Shown here one piece after another: positions 16,674 through 25,754 of a DNA stretch of 64,000 nt (the stretch's first letter is position 1; each line of letters begins with the position of its first letter). Below the pieces are notes generated by a model, which did no database searches, had not been told where the DNA came from, and was given only the letters and a program-made list of their open reading frames with translations. The stretch lies in NCBI GenBank assembly GCA_963709395.1, contig CAVPWP010000012.1, forward strand, positions 252,622-316,621, written 5' to 3'. This stretch comes from CAVPWP01 sp963709395. GTDB lineage: Bacteria > Pseudomonadota > Alphaproteobacteria > Rhodobacterales > Rhodobacteraceae. The translations under genes and the position numbers were made by a program.

Positions 16674-17721
16674 TCAGGCGACCCGAAACACTGATTGTCC
16701 GACCTCTTGCGATGCGTCGGGAACAGCCTTCCGCACGCTGATTTCCGATGCGGGCCGAACGGCCACGATCACCGACCCTTTCCGGTGCCGGTGCTCGACA
16801 TGGACGTGGGCGGCGGCGATGTCGTCCAGCGGGAAGGTCCGGTCGATCACTGGGCGCAGGGCGCCCTTCGTGACCAGCCCTGAGAGGATGTCGAGGTCGG
16901 CGCGGCTGTCGCCGCTGACCGCGATCTTCATCTTCGGCCCCTTGCGCCATGACGACACGAGGGCGCGCAGCACATCCCCGACCCCGAAGTTGAGCGGCAC
17001 GAAGACCCCGTCTTGTGCCAGAAGCGGACGTGCGGCGTTGAAATCCATCGCGCCCACGGTGTCGAAGATCACGTCGAAGCCTGCCGCAGGGGCGGTCGGT
17101 TCTTCGGTGCGGTAGTCGACGAAGGCCTCGGCCCCCAGTCCAAGAACCAGATCGCGGTTGTCCCCGCTGGCCACGCCGGTGACGCGGGCGCCGAGATGCC
17201 GCGCGATCTGCACCGCGTAGACCCCGACACCGCCCGAAGCGCCGATGACCAGAACGGATTGTCCCGGGCGCACCTTCGCGATGTCGCGCAGAAAGACCAG
17301 CGCCGAGATCGCGCCGAAGGGAAGGGCGGCGGCTTCGGCATGGTCGATCCCCGCGGGCAGGGGCGCGATGGGGCCGTCGGCGGGCATCGACAAGGTATTC
17401 GGCATTGCTGCCGTGGCCCGAGAAGCCGAAGACGGCGTCGCCCGGGCGGAAGGCGGTCACGCCGTCACCGACTTGCACGATGCAGCCCGAGAATTCGGAT
17501 CCCAGGATCGGGCGGCGCGGGCGGAAAAGCCCCGTCATCAACCGCCCCGGCAGCCACAGCCCGCCCGGAAAGGCCGAGGCGCGCAGGCGCCAGTCGGCGG
17601 TCGTGACCGAACTGGCGTGGACCTCGACGAGGACCTCGCCGGCTTTCGGGGCGGGCATCGGGACGTCGGTGACGGTCAGGACATCGGCAGGGCCATAGCG
17701 GTGGTAGGTCGCGGCTTTCAT
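16674..17721 (-). pseudogene. Zinc-independent MDR/quinone oxidoreductase, split by a +1 frameshift
   Basis: An NAD(P)H-dependent medium-chain reductase of the quinone reductase-like group. The N-terminal GroES-like half (MKAATYHRYGPADVLTVTD, ILGSEFSGCIVQVGDGVTAFRPGDAVFGF) reads from 17721 to AEYL near 17394. The Rossmann half (SMPADGPIAPLPAG, VLVIGASGGVGVYAVQIARHLGARV, FDVIFDTVG) reads one base later to the stop at 16674. Removing one base in CTTG (17391-17394) joins AEYL to SMPADG exactly as a full-length protein of about 348 residues would read. No zinc ligands are seen. Divergent from a LysR gene 103 bases away, its probable regulator. Confidence 0.82.
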
Positions 17722-17823
17722 GAGAGGACTCCTTTGCTGGACTGGTTTGTTTCGACGCCATTTTACCGTCAGTCACAAATGCATGGAATTGACCAATCTG
17801 GCCTATCTGATATGCGTAATCGC

Positions 17824-18705
17824 ATGGATTGGAAGGCCATCACCTTCGACTGGAACCGCGCCCGTGCGTTTCTGGTCACCGCCGAGGAAGGCTCGCTGTC
17901 GGCGGCGGCGCGCGCCCTCGGCATGGCGCAGCCCACCCTTGGCCGGCAGGTCGCCGCGCTTGAAGACGAACTGGGGGTGGCGCTGTTCGAACGGGCCGGC
18001 AAGGGTCTTGAACTGACGCCCGCGGGACTTGAACTTCTGGGTCATGTCCGGGCTATGGCAGAGGCGGCGCAGGAGTTTTCACTTGGCGCCTCGGGCCGGT
18101 CGCAGGCCATCGCGGGCGAGATCGCGATCAGCGCCAGCGACGTCTATGCCGCCCACCTGCTGCCGCCCGTGCTGCGCCGCCTGCGCGCCGAACACCCCGG
18201 CATCACGGTCGATGTGGTGGCCTCGAACGCGATGAGCGATCTCAGGCGCCGCGAGGCGGATATCGCCATTCGCAACGTCCGGCCGGTGCAGAACGATCTC
18301 GTGGCGCAGCGCCTTGCCGATGACGAGGCGTTCTTTTTCGCCGCGCCGTCCTGTCTGGAGCGGCTTGGCCCGTCCGCCGACCTGACGAAGGCCGACTTCA
18401 TCGGCTTCGACCGCAGCGATACGCTGATCGGGGAATTGCGCGAGCGCGGGTTGTCGCTGTCGCACGCCAATTTCCCGATCGTGACGTCGAACCAGCTTGT
18501 GCAGTGGGAAATGGTGAAGGCGGGCCTGGGGATCGGCATCTTCCCGCGCTGGATCGGCGATGCCGAACCGGCGGTGCGGCGGGTCGAGACCGGAACCGGC
18601 CCGATCGTCTTTCCGGTCTGGCTGGTGGCGCATCGCGAACTGCGCACCTCGCGCCGGGTGCGGATCGTGTTCGACATCCTGGCCGAAGAGATCGGGCGGC
18701 GCTAG
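17824..18705 (+). CDS. LysR-family transcriptional regulator
   Basis: A 293-residue regulator. The N-terminal winged helix-turn-helix is FDWNRARAFLVTAEEGSLSAAARALGMAQPTLGRQVAALEDELGVALFER, followed by a substrate-binding domain (IAISASDVYAAHLLPPVLRRL, EADIAIRNVRP, SNQLVQWEMVKAGLGIGIFPRW). The start at 17824 is preferred; an in-frame ATG at 17812 is also possible. It is divergently transcribed from the MDR oxidoreductase gene with about 100 AT-richer bases between, the classic LysR layout for local control. The inducer is unknown. The stop overlaps the convergent rsmA stop by four bases. Confidence 0.92.
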   Translation: MDWKAITFDWNRARAFLVTAEEGSLSAAARALGMAQPTLGRQVAALEDELGVALFERAGKGLELTPAGLELLGHVRAMAEAAQEFSLGASGRSQAIAGEIAISASDVYAAHLLPPVLRRLRAEHPGITVDVVASNAMSDLRRREADIAIRNVRPVQNDLVAQRLADDEAFFFAAPSCLERLGPSADLTKADFIGFDRSDTLIGELRERGLSLSHANFPIVTSNQLVQWEMVKAGLGIGIFPRWIGDAEPAVRRVETGTGPIVFPVWLVAHRELRTSRRVRIVFDILAEEIGRR

Positions 18706-19541
18706 GGGGCGAGTTCGCGGGCCAGGGCGCAGAACGCCTCGATCGGCAGTTCCTCGGCACGCCGGGTCGGCTCGATCCCCGCGGCGCGCAGCCGGGCCTC
18801 GATGTCCGGGGCAAGCCCCTTCAGCGCGGCCCGCAGCATCTTGCGCCGCTGCCCGAAGGCCGCCGCGGTCAGCCGGGTCAGCATGCCGGGATCGGCGGGA
18901 TAGCGCGGGGCGGGCAGGGCGGTCAGATGCACCACGGCCGACCGCACCTTGGGCGCGGGCGTGAATGCCTCGGGCGGCAGGTCCATCACGATGCGCGCAT
19001 CGCAGCGCCATTGCGCAAGGATCGACAGCCGGCCATAGGCCTTCGAGCCGGGTTTCGCCACGATGCGCTCGGCCACCTCGCGCTGGAACATCAGGGTCAG
19101 GCTTTGCCAGAAGGGCGGCCAGTCGGGCACGTCGAGCCAGCGGGTCAGAAGCTCGGTCCCGACATTGTAGGGCAGGTTCGATACGATCCGCACCGGCGGG
19201 GTCAGAAGGGCCGCGTGGTCGATCGCCAGCGCGTCGCCTTCGACCACCACCAGCCGTCCGGGATAGGCCGCGGCGATCTCGGCCAGCGCGGGCAGGCAGC
19301 GCGTGTCTTTTTCCACCGCCACCACCCGGCGCGCGCCCTCGGCCAGAAGCCCGCGCGTAAGGCCGCCCGGACCCGGACCGACCTCGAGCACGTCGCAGTC
19401 CGAAAGGTCACCCGCCGAGCGCGCGATCTTGGCGGTGAGATTCAGGTCGAGAAGGAAGTTCTGCCCCAGCGCCTTGCGCGCGGAAAGCTCGTGGCGCGCG
19501 ATCACCTCGCGCAGCGGCGGCAGGTCGTCGATGGCGGCCAT
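18702..19541 (-). CDS. rsmA: 16S rRNA (adenine1518/1519-N6)-dimethyltransferase
   Basis: KsgA/RsmA dimethylates two adjacent adenines in the 3' hairpin of 16S rRNA; loss gives kasugamycin resistance. The 279-residue protein shows KALGQNFLLDLNLT, SAM motif I VLEVGPGPGGLTRGLL, VVAVEKD, the catalytic NLPYN (IVSNLPYNVGTELLT), MFQREVAERI and the C-terminal PPEAFTPAPKVRSAVV. The start at 19541 gives MAAIDDLPPLREVI, the family start. It is downstream of the lptF/lptG/lptD/surA/pdxA series on the same strand, after the broken outer-membrane protein gene. Confidence 0.97.
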   Translation of the reverse strand: MAAIDDLPPLREVIARHELSARKALGQNFLLDLNLTAKIARSAGDLSDCDVLEVGPGPGGLTRGLLAEGARRVVAVEKDTRCLPALAEIAAAYPGRLVVVEGDALAIDHAALLTPPVRIVSNLPYNVGTELLTRWLDVPDWPPFWQSLTLMFQREVAERIVAKPGSKAYGRLSILAQWRCDARIVMDLPPEAFTPAPKVRSAVVHLTALPAPRYPADPGMLTRLTAAAFGQRRKMLRAALKGLAPDIEARLRAAGIEPTRRAEELPIEAFCALARELAP

Positions 19542-19549
19542 GTCCCGGT

Positions 19550-20240
19550 TCAGTCGCCGAAATAGTGGGTGAAGCCGATCGAGACCGTCACCTGCTCCCA
19601 CTCGTTCGAATACCCGAAACCCGGCAGGATCGTCGGCGCCGTGAAATCGTCGCTGTCGCGCCGCAGGTAGTCGAGGCCGAAGCGCAGGGCGTCCTGCTCG
19701 CCGATGCGTTGTTCGATCCCGACGCCGAGGGTGAAGCCCTGGCTCCAGACCCGTCCGGACTCGGGTACGCCCGCGGTGGTCCAGTCGTATTCGAGATTGC
19801 CCATCGTGAGGCCTGCCTTGGCGAAGAGAAGCGTCTCGGGCCTCACGACATAGCCGACCCGCCCCTGCAGCGCGAGCATGAGGCCCGCGTCATAGAAATA
19901 GGTGTTTCCGGGGCTGTTGATCGCCGCCGAGGCCGTGGGGCCGGTCGAGACCCCGATCTCGAACCCGTAGGCCAGGGTGTCGCGCTGCCACAGCCGGCCG
20001 ACAAGAAGGCCGAAGCCCACCCCATCGCCGCTGTAGTCGTACTGGTCGCTGAAGGCGCCGTCGGGCAGGGTCACCTCGGTCTCGCCCAGGGTCACCGCGT
20101 AGCTGTCGAGCGTGGCACCCAGATACCAGCCCGACCAGTCGGCGGCCTCTTCGGCGAGCGGCGCCGGTGGCGAGCGTGGCCCCCGCCAGAAGCGCGGTCC
20201 CGATCCGGTGCCGTCCGAACCCACCAACATATCGGTGCAT
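19550..20240 (-). pseudogene. Outer-membrane beta-barrel protein, signal peptide and barrel in different frames
   Basis: The barrel part reads from AEEAADWSGWYLGATLDSYAV to SIGFTHYFGD with alternating aromatic/glycine strands and a terminal aromatic-rich strand, typical of an OmpA/opacity-like eight-stranded porin domain. In that frame there is no signal peptide. One base earlier in phase, ATG at 20240 (GGGAG eight bases upstream) gives MHRYVGGFGRHRIGTALLAGATLATG, a good signal peptide. Removing one base near 20158-20165 joins them as a roughly 229-residue exported precursor. It lies between pdxA and rsmA. Either one sequencing error or a recent null mutation; function is structural/unknown. 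Confidence 0.78.
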
Positions 20241-20271
20241 GTCTGCTCCCCCACGCAACCTGTGGATCCTT

Positions 20272-21246
20272 TTAGCGCGGTTTTCCACGGTCTGCCATCT
20301 TTTGTGCGAGTCGAAGGGCGGCGATCATGCTGTCGGGCCTGGCCTGGCCCGTTCCCGCGATATCGAGGGCGGTGCCGTGGTCCGGCGAGGTGCGCACGAA
20401 GGGCAGGCCCAGCGTGACGTTCACGCCCTCGTCGAAGGCCAGCGTCTTGATCGGGATCAGCGCCTGGTCATGGTACATCGCGATGGCCACGTCATAGCCG
20501 GCGCGGGCGGAGGCGTGGAACATGGTATCGGCGGACAGCGGCCCGGTGATATCGAAGCCTTCGGCCCGCAGACGATCGAGGACGGGGACGATCAGGTCGA
20601 TCTCCTCGCGCCCGATGGCGCCGCCTTCGCCGGCGTGGGGGTTGAGCCCGGCAACCGCGATGCGCGGGGCGGAGAGGCCGAACCAGCGTCCGAGGTCCTG
20701 CGCGGTGATGCGGATCGTGGCCTCGATCAGGTCGGGGGTCAGGGCGCGGGGCACCTCGGCCAGCGGGATATGTATGGTGGCCGGGACGACCCGCAGCGTG
20801 TCCGAAGCCAGCATCATCACCACCCTCTCCACCCCGGCAAGCGCCGCCAGAAACTCGGTATGGCCGGGAAAGGCGAACCCCGCGCCGTCGATCAGCGCCT
20901 TCTTGTGGATCGGGGCCGTGCACAGCCCCGATACCTCGCCCGCCCGTGCCAGGGTCACACCCCGCTCGATCGCGGCGATCACGCCGGGGGCGTTCGCGGG
21001 GTCGAGACGGCCCGGCGTCGCCCGCGCGGGAAACGCAAGCGGCAGCACCGGAAGCGCCTCTGCCACGACGCCGGCGGCCGCCGAGGGCGCATCGATCAGG
21101 GCCATGGGCGTGCCGGGGGGCAGATGCCGGGGATCGCCGATCCAGACGAAGGGGAGCCGGTCGCGCAGAGTCTCCCAGGCCCGCACGGCGATTTCGGGGC
21201 CGATGCCGGAAGGTTCGCCGCAGCTGACCGCCAGCGGCGCGGTCAT
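20272..21246 (-). CDS. pdxA: 4-hydroxythreonine-4-phosphate dehydrogenase
   Basis: NAD-dependent oxidation of 4-phosphohydroxy-L-threonine in DXP-dependent pyridoxal 5'-phosphate synthesis, cytosolic. The 324-residue protein starts MTAPLAVSCGEPSGIGPEIAV and contains CTAPIHKKAL, FPGHTEFLA, a VAGLNPHAGEGGAIGREE segment, MYHDQALIPIKTL and FVRTSPDHGTALDIAG, covering the metal-binding His residues and the substrate loop. Its ATG overlaps the SurA-like gene's stop (ATGA). This lptD-surA-pdxA-rsmA order is shared by many proteobacteria. Confidence 0.96.
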   Translation of the reverse strand: MTAPLAVSCGEPSGIGPEIAVRAWETLRDRLPFVWIGDPRHLPPGTPMALIDAPSAAAGVVAEALPVLPLAFPARATPGRLDPANAPGVIAAIERGVTLARAGEVSGLCTAPIHKKALIDGAGFAFPGHTEFLAALAGVERVVMMLASDTLRVVPATIHIPLAEVPRALTPDLIEATIRITAQDLGRWFGLSAPRIAVAGLNPHAGEGGAIGREEIDLIVPVLDRLRAEGFDITGPLSADTMFHASARAGYDVAIAMYHDQALIPIKTLAFDEGVNVTLGLPFVRTSPDHGTALDIAGTGQARPDSMIAALRLAQKMADRGKPR

Positions 21247-22508
21247 TGCAACTCTTCGATATCGGCGGCAAGGCGCAGTTCGTTGAGGAACCCCGCGGCG
21301 AATACTTCGAGCCGCTGGGCGGTCAGAAGCTGGCGCACCTGGGCACGATCGACCGCAGTCGATTCGCGCACCGTGCGCTCGCAGAGCATCAGAAGCACGA
21401 GGTTGCCGCCGCGAGTCAGGTTGATCGACACCTCGTTGGTGTCGAGAAGGGCGATTTCACGGGCGACATCGGTGGGCAGTTCGCTCAGCCGAACGGTCTG
21501 GCGGCGCAACCGGTCGGGCGGCTGGCCCTGCGCGACGCCGTAAAGGTCGTCGCAGACCCTGACCTGGCCCGCGATGCGCCCGGCTTCTGCCAGGGCTTCG
21601 GGACTGCGGCCACCGGGGATGAGGTATTCGGCGTAATCGGCGGACACGATCTCGATCGATCCCTGCCGCACTTCTTCGCGGTCGCGCAGCCGGAACAGGG
21701 CGATGGCCAAGGGCAGGCGGATCGGGCGCGTGACCTGACCGGGTGCGATGCCGCGCAGCGCCTCCTGCGCCTCGGGCGGCAGATCGTCGAGCGCGCGCCA
21801 GTCGATTTCGCCGCCCCGGATCCCGGAGGGCGCGACCGAGAACTGCCGCGCCGCGGCGGCGAACTCTGCCTCGTCGGTGAGTTGCCGGAGACGCTCGGCC
21901 CGGGCCATCGATGCGGCCTCCGTGTCGGGGTCTGCGGCAGGCAGGATGATCTCGCTCAACAGGACGCGGACCCCGCCGCGCGACGGAACCTGCGCGAGGG
22001 CGCGATCGATATCGTCCTCGGTGACCTCGGAGCGCGAACCGAAGCGGGCTGCGACGACTTCCCGCCACAAAAGCCCCGAGCTCACGAAAGCCCGGAAGGT
22101 GCCTTCTTCGACGCCCTGTTCGCCAAGGGCGAGAATGAAGGTTTCGCGGTCGAACTCCCCTTGCGACGCGAAGGCCGCCTGGGCGTTCTGGATCGCTTCT
22201 TCGGGAAGGCTGATGCCCGCGCGCTCGGCCGCCTGCAACTGGATACGCTCGTTGATCAGCTGTTCGCGGGCGATGCGGGGCGCGTCGGGTCCGGCATTCA
22301 AAAGCGTCAGGAACAGCGTGCGTTGTTGCAGGTCATAGCGGGTGATCGGGACGCCGTTGACCGTGATGACCGCCTCGAACGGGTTCTGCGCCCGGGCGGG
22401 GGCAGCGGCTCCGGTCACAACTGCGGCAGCGATGCACAATGCAGCGACCACCGGGGCAAGAACCGACCTGATCCCCTGGTTCACCATGTCCCTGATCCGA
22501 CTCGTCAT
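21243..22508 (-). CDS. SurA-like periplasmic chaperone/peptidyl-prolyl isomerase
   Basis: A periplasmic chaperone for outer-membrane proteins, usually with parvulin-type activity. The 421-residue product begins MTSRIRDMVNQGIRSVLAPVVAALCIAAAVV with a signal peptide ending near ARAQ. The SurA N-terminal domain follows (AVITVNGVPITRYDLQQRTLFL, LINERIQLQAAERAGI), then one parvulin-like domain (VRVLLSEIILPA, FAAAARQFSVAPSGIRGGEIDWRALDDLPPEAQEALRGIAPGQ, quoted to locate residues about 190-270). The C-terminal part is divergent. It is seven bases downstream of lptD and overlaps pdxA, matching its role in LptD assembly. Confidence 0.9.
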   Translation of the reverse strand: MTSRIRDMVNQGIRSVLAPVVAALCIAAAVVTGAAAPARAQNPFEAVITVNGVPITRYDLQQRTLFLTLLNAGPDAPRIAREQLINERIQLQAAERAGISLPEEAIQNAQAAFASQGEFDRETFILALGEQGVEEGTFRAFVSSGLLWREVVAARFGSRSEVTEDDIDRALAQVPSRGGVRVLLSEIILPAADPDTEAASMARAERLRQLTDEAEFAAAARQFSVAPSGIRGGEIDWRALDDLPPEAQEALRGIAPGQVTRPIRLPLAIALFRLRDREEVRQGSIEIVSADYAEYLIPGGRSPEALAEAGRIAGQVRVCDDLYGVAQGQPPDRLRRQTVRLSELPTDVAREIALLDTNEVSINLTRGGNLVLLMLCERTVRESTAVDRAQVRQLLTAQRLEVFAAGFLNELRLAADIEELQ

Positions 22509-22515
22509 TGGCGCG

Positions 22516-24660
22516 TTATCCTGTGCACGATCGGCGGTATTCCCGACCATCGTTCCCCGTGCCAAAGCCGCTGAGCGAAACGCGCAGACTGAGATTGGTC
22601 ACCGGCGTTGCGGGTTCGGTCGATGTAAAGCTCCGCGAGACCGAAAGATCAACAGCGATGCATTCGTTGCGGTAAACGAGGCCAAGACCCGCCCGGGGCG
22701 CCACATCGTTGACGAAGTCATAGCGCCAGTCGACCCGGCCGACGAAATTGCGGTTGATCTCATAGCTGGCGGCAAGGGCCCATTCGGAAATCGTCTGCGT
22801 CGCGTCCTCTTCCGGCACTTCGACGTTCCAGATGTACGAGGTCGACAGCGCACCCCGGTCGCCGATCCAGGCAAGGCGCGTCTCGCTTTGGGTGAAGTCG
22901 AGGCTGTCGTCGAAGAGCGAGCGGCTGGTGATCCAGAAATCGTCGCTCATGCGCAGGCGGATCGCGGCCAGCCAGTCTGACGGGTTGCCGGAGAGGCCGG
23001 TTCCTTCTGGGAATTGGTCCTTGTCGCTGAACCGCACGATACGGCCGGCCGTAACCCCCACGACCGGCCCTCCGGGAATGCTGCGGGTCCAGCTGACGCC
23101 GAGATTGGCCCTGAGCCCTTGTTCGTAGACGTCGACGCCGGGGTAGCGGGAGGGTGCGAAGAGATTGCCTTCGTCGAACTCGATGACGGTGCTGTCTTCG
23201 TTCGGGGGCGTGCCGCCATAGGATTGCGACCAGGCGATCTGCACCCTCGGTTCAAGGATCTGGCGCGCGCCGCCGGCCTCGACACGTTCGAGTGGCCATC
23301 GCAGGCCGACCGCCGCCGCGGGGGTGGCACGTGCGAGGCTTGGGGGAAACTCGGTGTCGTTGCGGATCGCATAGGCGCCAAGGGCCAGGCCGGTGCTGGC
23401 CTCGAAGACAAGGCCTGCGGGACCGACCCACTCGCGCCACCAGTCCACCGCCGCGCCGACGCGTGCGTCGTCAAGGCCCGTGATGTTCTCGTCCGAGGTG
23501 CGATAGATGATCCGTCCATCCAGGGTGAGCCAGGCATCGCCGCCGAGCGTCCCGGTGGGCAGACGGCGGCTGGTGCTGGCCACGGCCACGTAGCGCGGCA
23601 ACGAGCTCTTGTCCGCCTGATCCGCCGCGCGAAGCGACTCGTAGCCGAGCACCCCGGCGAAGGTGAGTTCGTCCGCGTTGACGCGCTGCGCGAAGACCGA
23701 ACTCGTCAGCCGGTCCAGATCGGAATAGTCGTAGTCGAGCAGATATGTCGGATCGCTGACCGTCTGGATCTGGAAGGTCAGCGAATAGTCGCCCGGCAGG
23801 TCGAAGGCGCCGTTCCCGAAAAGATAGGCGCGGGTCTGGCCGTCGAGGATGGTGTCACTGAAGGTGATCGCCCCGTTGAATACCATGGCCCCGTTGGCGA
23901 AGGCCTGGCGGTAGCGCCCTTCGAGTGTGGCCGTGTCGGGCGACACATACGGGGTCAGCGTGACATCGGCGCTGTCCCCGATCGCAATGAAATAGGGCAG
24001 CTTGAGGCCGAGTCCGAGCTCGCTGCTGCTTTGCAGATCGGGGATGAGAAACCCGTTCGCGCGGTCCAGCGTGGGATCGGGAAGGCGCAGGCGGGGCAGG
24101 TAGAAGACAGGGATGCCAACGATCCGGACCTGCGCGTTTTCGAAATAGAGCTGCCGTTCGAGCTGGTCATGAACAACGCCCGAGGCGCGGATCTCCCACA
24201 GCGGTGTGGGACTGTCGGCGCAGACCTGGCAGCTTGAGGCTATGACCCGGCGCAGGCGCGTGTAGCGCGCGCTGTCGCGGACGATCTCGGCGGCGGCCAG
24301 CTGAAGCTGCTGGTCGAGGACGAGACGGGCCGAGCGCAGGATGCCGTCGCTCAGGTCGCTGTCGAGTTCGGCCGCGTCGGCGAAAAGGACATCGCCGGAG
24401 GGTTCGACGAGGCGGATCGGTCCCTCGATCGTGATGCGGTCGCCGGTGCGGTCGTAGGTGATGCGCGACGCGTTCAGGCGGACGCCGTCGTAGAACACCT
24501 CGACATTGCCTTCGGCCACCAGGACCCGGTCGGCCTCGATCCGCAGGGCATCGGCCACGAGCGTGGCAATCGGCACATCGCCGCTCTGGGCCGATCCGGC
24601 CGATGCCCCAGCCAGGGTGCACGCCAGCCAGAGGGCGAGGGACAGGAGCCGGCGTCTCAT
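22516..24660 (-). CDS. lptD: LPS-assembly protein LptD
   Basis: The outer-membrane translocon that inserts lipopolysaccharide into the outer leaflet. The 714-residue protein starts with a signal peptide (RRRLLSLALWLACTLAGASAGSAQ). The N-terminal jellyroll of LptA type follows (LVADALRIEADRVLVAEGNVEVFYDG), then the LptD barrel with IVGIPVFYLPRLRLPDP and many amphipathic strands to the C-terminal aromatic residues. A Cys pair lies in RRVIASSCQVCAD and further Cys at the C-terminus (NECIAV and RRSCTG), suited to disulfides. Its start overlaps the lptG stop (ATGA). Confidence 0.95.
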   Translation of the reverse strand: MRRRLLSLALWLACTLAGASAGSAQSGDVPIATLVADALRIEADRVLVAEGNVEVFYDGVRLNASRITYDRTGDRITIEGPIRLVEPSGDVLFADAAELDSDLSDGILRSARLVLDQQLQLAAAEIVRDSARYTRLRRVIASSCQVCADSPTPLWEIRASGVVHDQLERQLYFENAQVRIVGIPVFYLPRLRLPDPTLDRANGFLIPDLQSSSELGLGLKLPYFIAIGDSADVTLTPYVSPDTATLEGRYRQAFANGAMVFNGAITFSDTILDGQTRAYLFGNGAFDLPGDYSLTFQIQTVSDPTYLLDYDYSDLDRLTSSVFAQRVNADELTFAGVLGYESLRAADQADKSSLPRYVAVASTSRRLPTGTLGGDAWLTLDGRIIYRTSDENITGLDDARVGAAVDWWREWVGPAGLVFEASTGLALGAYAIRNDTEFPPSLARATPAAAVGLRWPLERVEAGGARQILEPRVQIAWSQSYGGTPPNEDSTVIEFDEGNLFAPSRYPGVDVYEQGLRANLGVSWTRSIPGGPVVGVTAGRIVRFSDKDQFPEGTGLSGNPSDWLAAIRLRMSDDFWITSRSLFDDSLDFTQSETRLAWIGDRGALSTSYIWNVEVPEEDATQTISEWALAASYEINRNFVGRVDWRYDFVNDVAPRAGLGLVYRNECIAVDLSVSRSFTSTEPATPVTNLSLRVSLSGFGTGNDGREYRRSCTG

Positions 24661-25754
24661 CCGTCCTCGAGATGCAGCAGCAGACCCAGCGGCAGAAGCA
24701 TCGCCGCTATGGGAGGCCCCCAGGCCGCCAGGAGGATGGGGATCTGCCCGTTCTCGCCCAGAACCTGTGCGAAGTTGCGGATGAAGAAGAGGGCAAAGCC
24801 AAGCCCAAGCGCCATCAGCACCATCAGACCGGTGCGCCCGGATCGGGTGTGACGCATCGTGAAGCCCGCGCCGACCAGAACCATCGCCACCAGAAGAAGG
24901 GGCATCGCCAGTTCCATGTGGAGGAACATCCGATGCGCCCGCGCCGAGAACCCCGCGCGTTCCAGCTGCGCGATGAACTGGGGCAAGTCCCAGATCGGAA
25001 TGGCCGAAGGCGTACCGAAACTGTCGAGGATCTGGCTGCGCGTCAGGTTCGAGGGCAGGGTGGTTTCGGCCATTTCGACCGCGGCCTGCTCGATGTTGCC
25101 GCCGCTATCGAAGCGCCATTTCTTCGCATCCGTGATGGCCCAGGCGCCGGGGATGAGTTCGGCCTGCGCCGCTTCGATCCGGTATTCGGCCCGCGCTTCC
25201 GTGGAAAAGCCAAGGAAGGTCACGTCGAAAAGCTCGGTGCCGTCGAGATTGGCGCGGCTGGCACGGATGACCGTCTGCCCGGCCTCACCGCCCTGCCGGA
25301 GCCACAGGCCCTCGCGGCTGATCGACAGGGTGCTCGGATCGCCGCCCAGGTAGCGCCCCGAGACCTGTTCGTAGCGTTTCGAGGTGGCCGCAACCAGCGG
25401 GTTCACAAGGGCGACGCCCAGGGCACCGATCAGGGCCGCCACGATGCAGGGCGCAACCAGGCTGCGGATGGCCGAACGTCCCGAGGCGCGGGTCACCACG
25501 AGTTCGGACGACCGGGCAAGCCCCAGAAACAGCGCCAGCGTGGCGAGGATCACGATCAGCGGCAGGATCTGGTAAAGGCTTTCGGGCACGCGAAGCAGCG
25601 TGAGGCGGACGATCGCGCCGAAGCTGGCGTCGGTGCTGCCGAAGCGGCGGAGCTGCTCCACAAGGTCGAAGAGCGCCAGCATCAGGAGGAACACGCCCAG
25701 GACGCCCAGAAAGCTCAGAATGAAGCGCCGGGCGATATAGCGGTGCAGGATCAT
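24657..25754 (-). CDS. lptG: LPS export ABC transporter permease LptG
   Basis: One of the two transmembrane subunits of the LptB2FG complex that extracts LPS from the inner membrane. The 365-residue protein has the first TM helix in ILHRYIARRFILSFLGVLGVFLLMLALFDLVEQLRR (quoted to locate residues 2-37), an LVVTRASGRS coupling region, a large periplasmic jellyroll in the middle and three C-terminal helices (MPLLLVAMVLVGAGF, GLMVLMALGLGFALFFI, AWGPPIAAMLLPLGLLL). Overlaps lptF upstream and lptD downstream by ATGA, so all three are coupled. LptB is not in the window. Confidence 0.95.
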   Translation of the reverse strand: MILHRYIARRFILSFLGVLGVFLLMLALFDLVEQLRRFGSTDASFGAIVRLTLLRVPESLYQILPLIVILATLALFLGLARSSELVVTRASGRSAIRSLVAPCIVAALIGALGVALVNPLVAATSKRYEQVSGRYLGGDPSTLSISREGLWLRQGGEAGQTVIRASRANLDGTELFDVTFLGFSTEARAEYRIEAAQAELIPGAWAITDAKKWRFDSGGNIEQAAVEMAETTLPSNLTRSQILDSFGTPSAIPIWDLPQFIAQLERAGFSARAHRMFLHMELAMPLLLVAMVLVGAGFTMRHTRSGRTGLMVLMALGLGFALFFIRNFAQVLGENGQIPILLAAWGPPIAAMLLPLGLLLHLEDG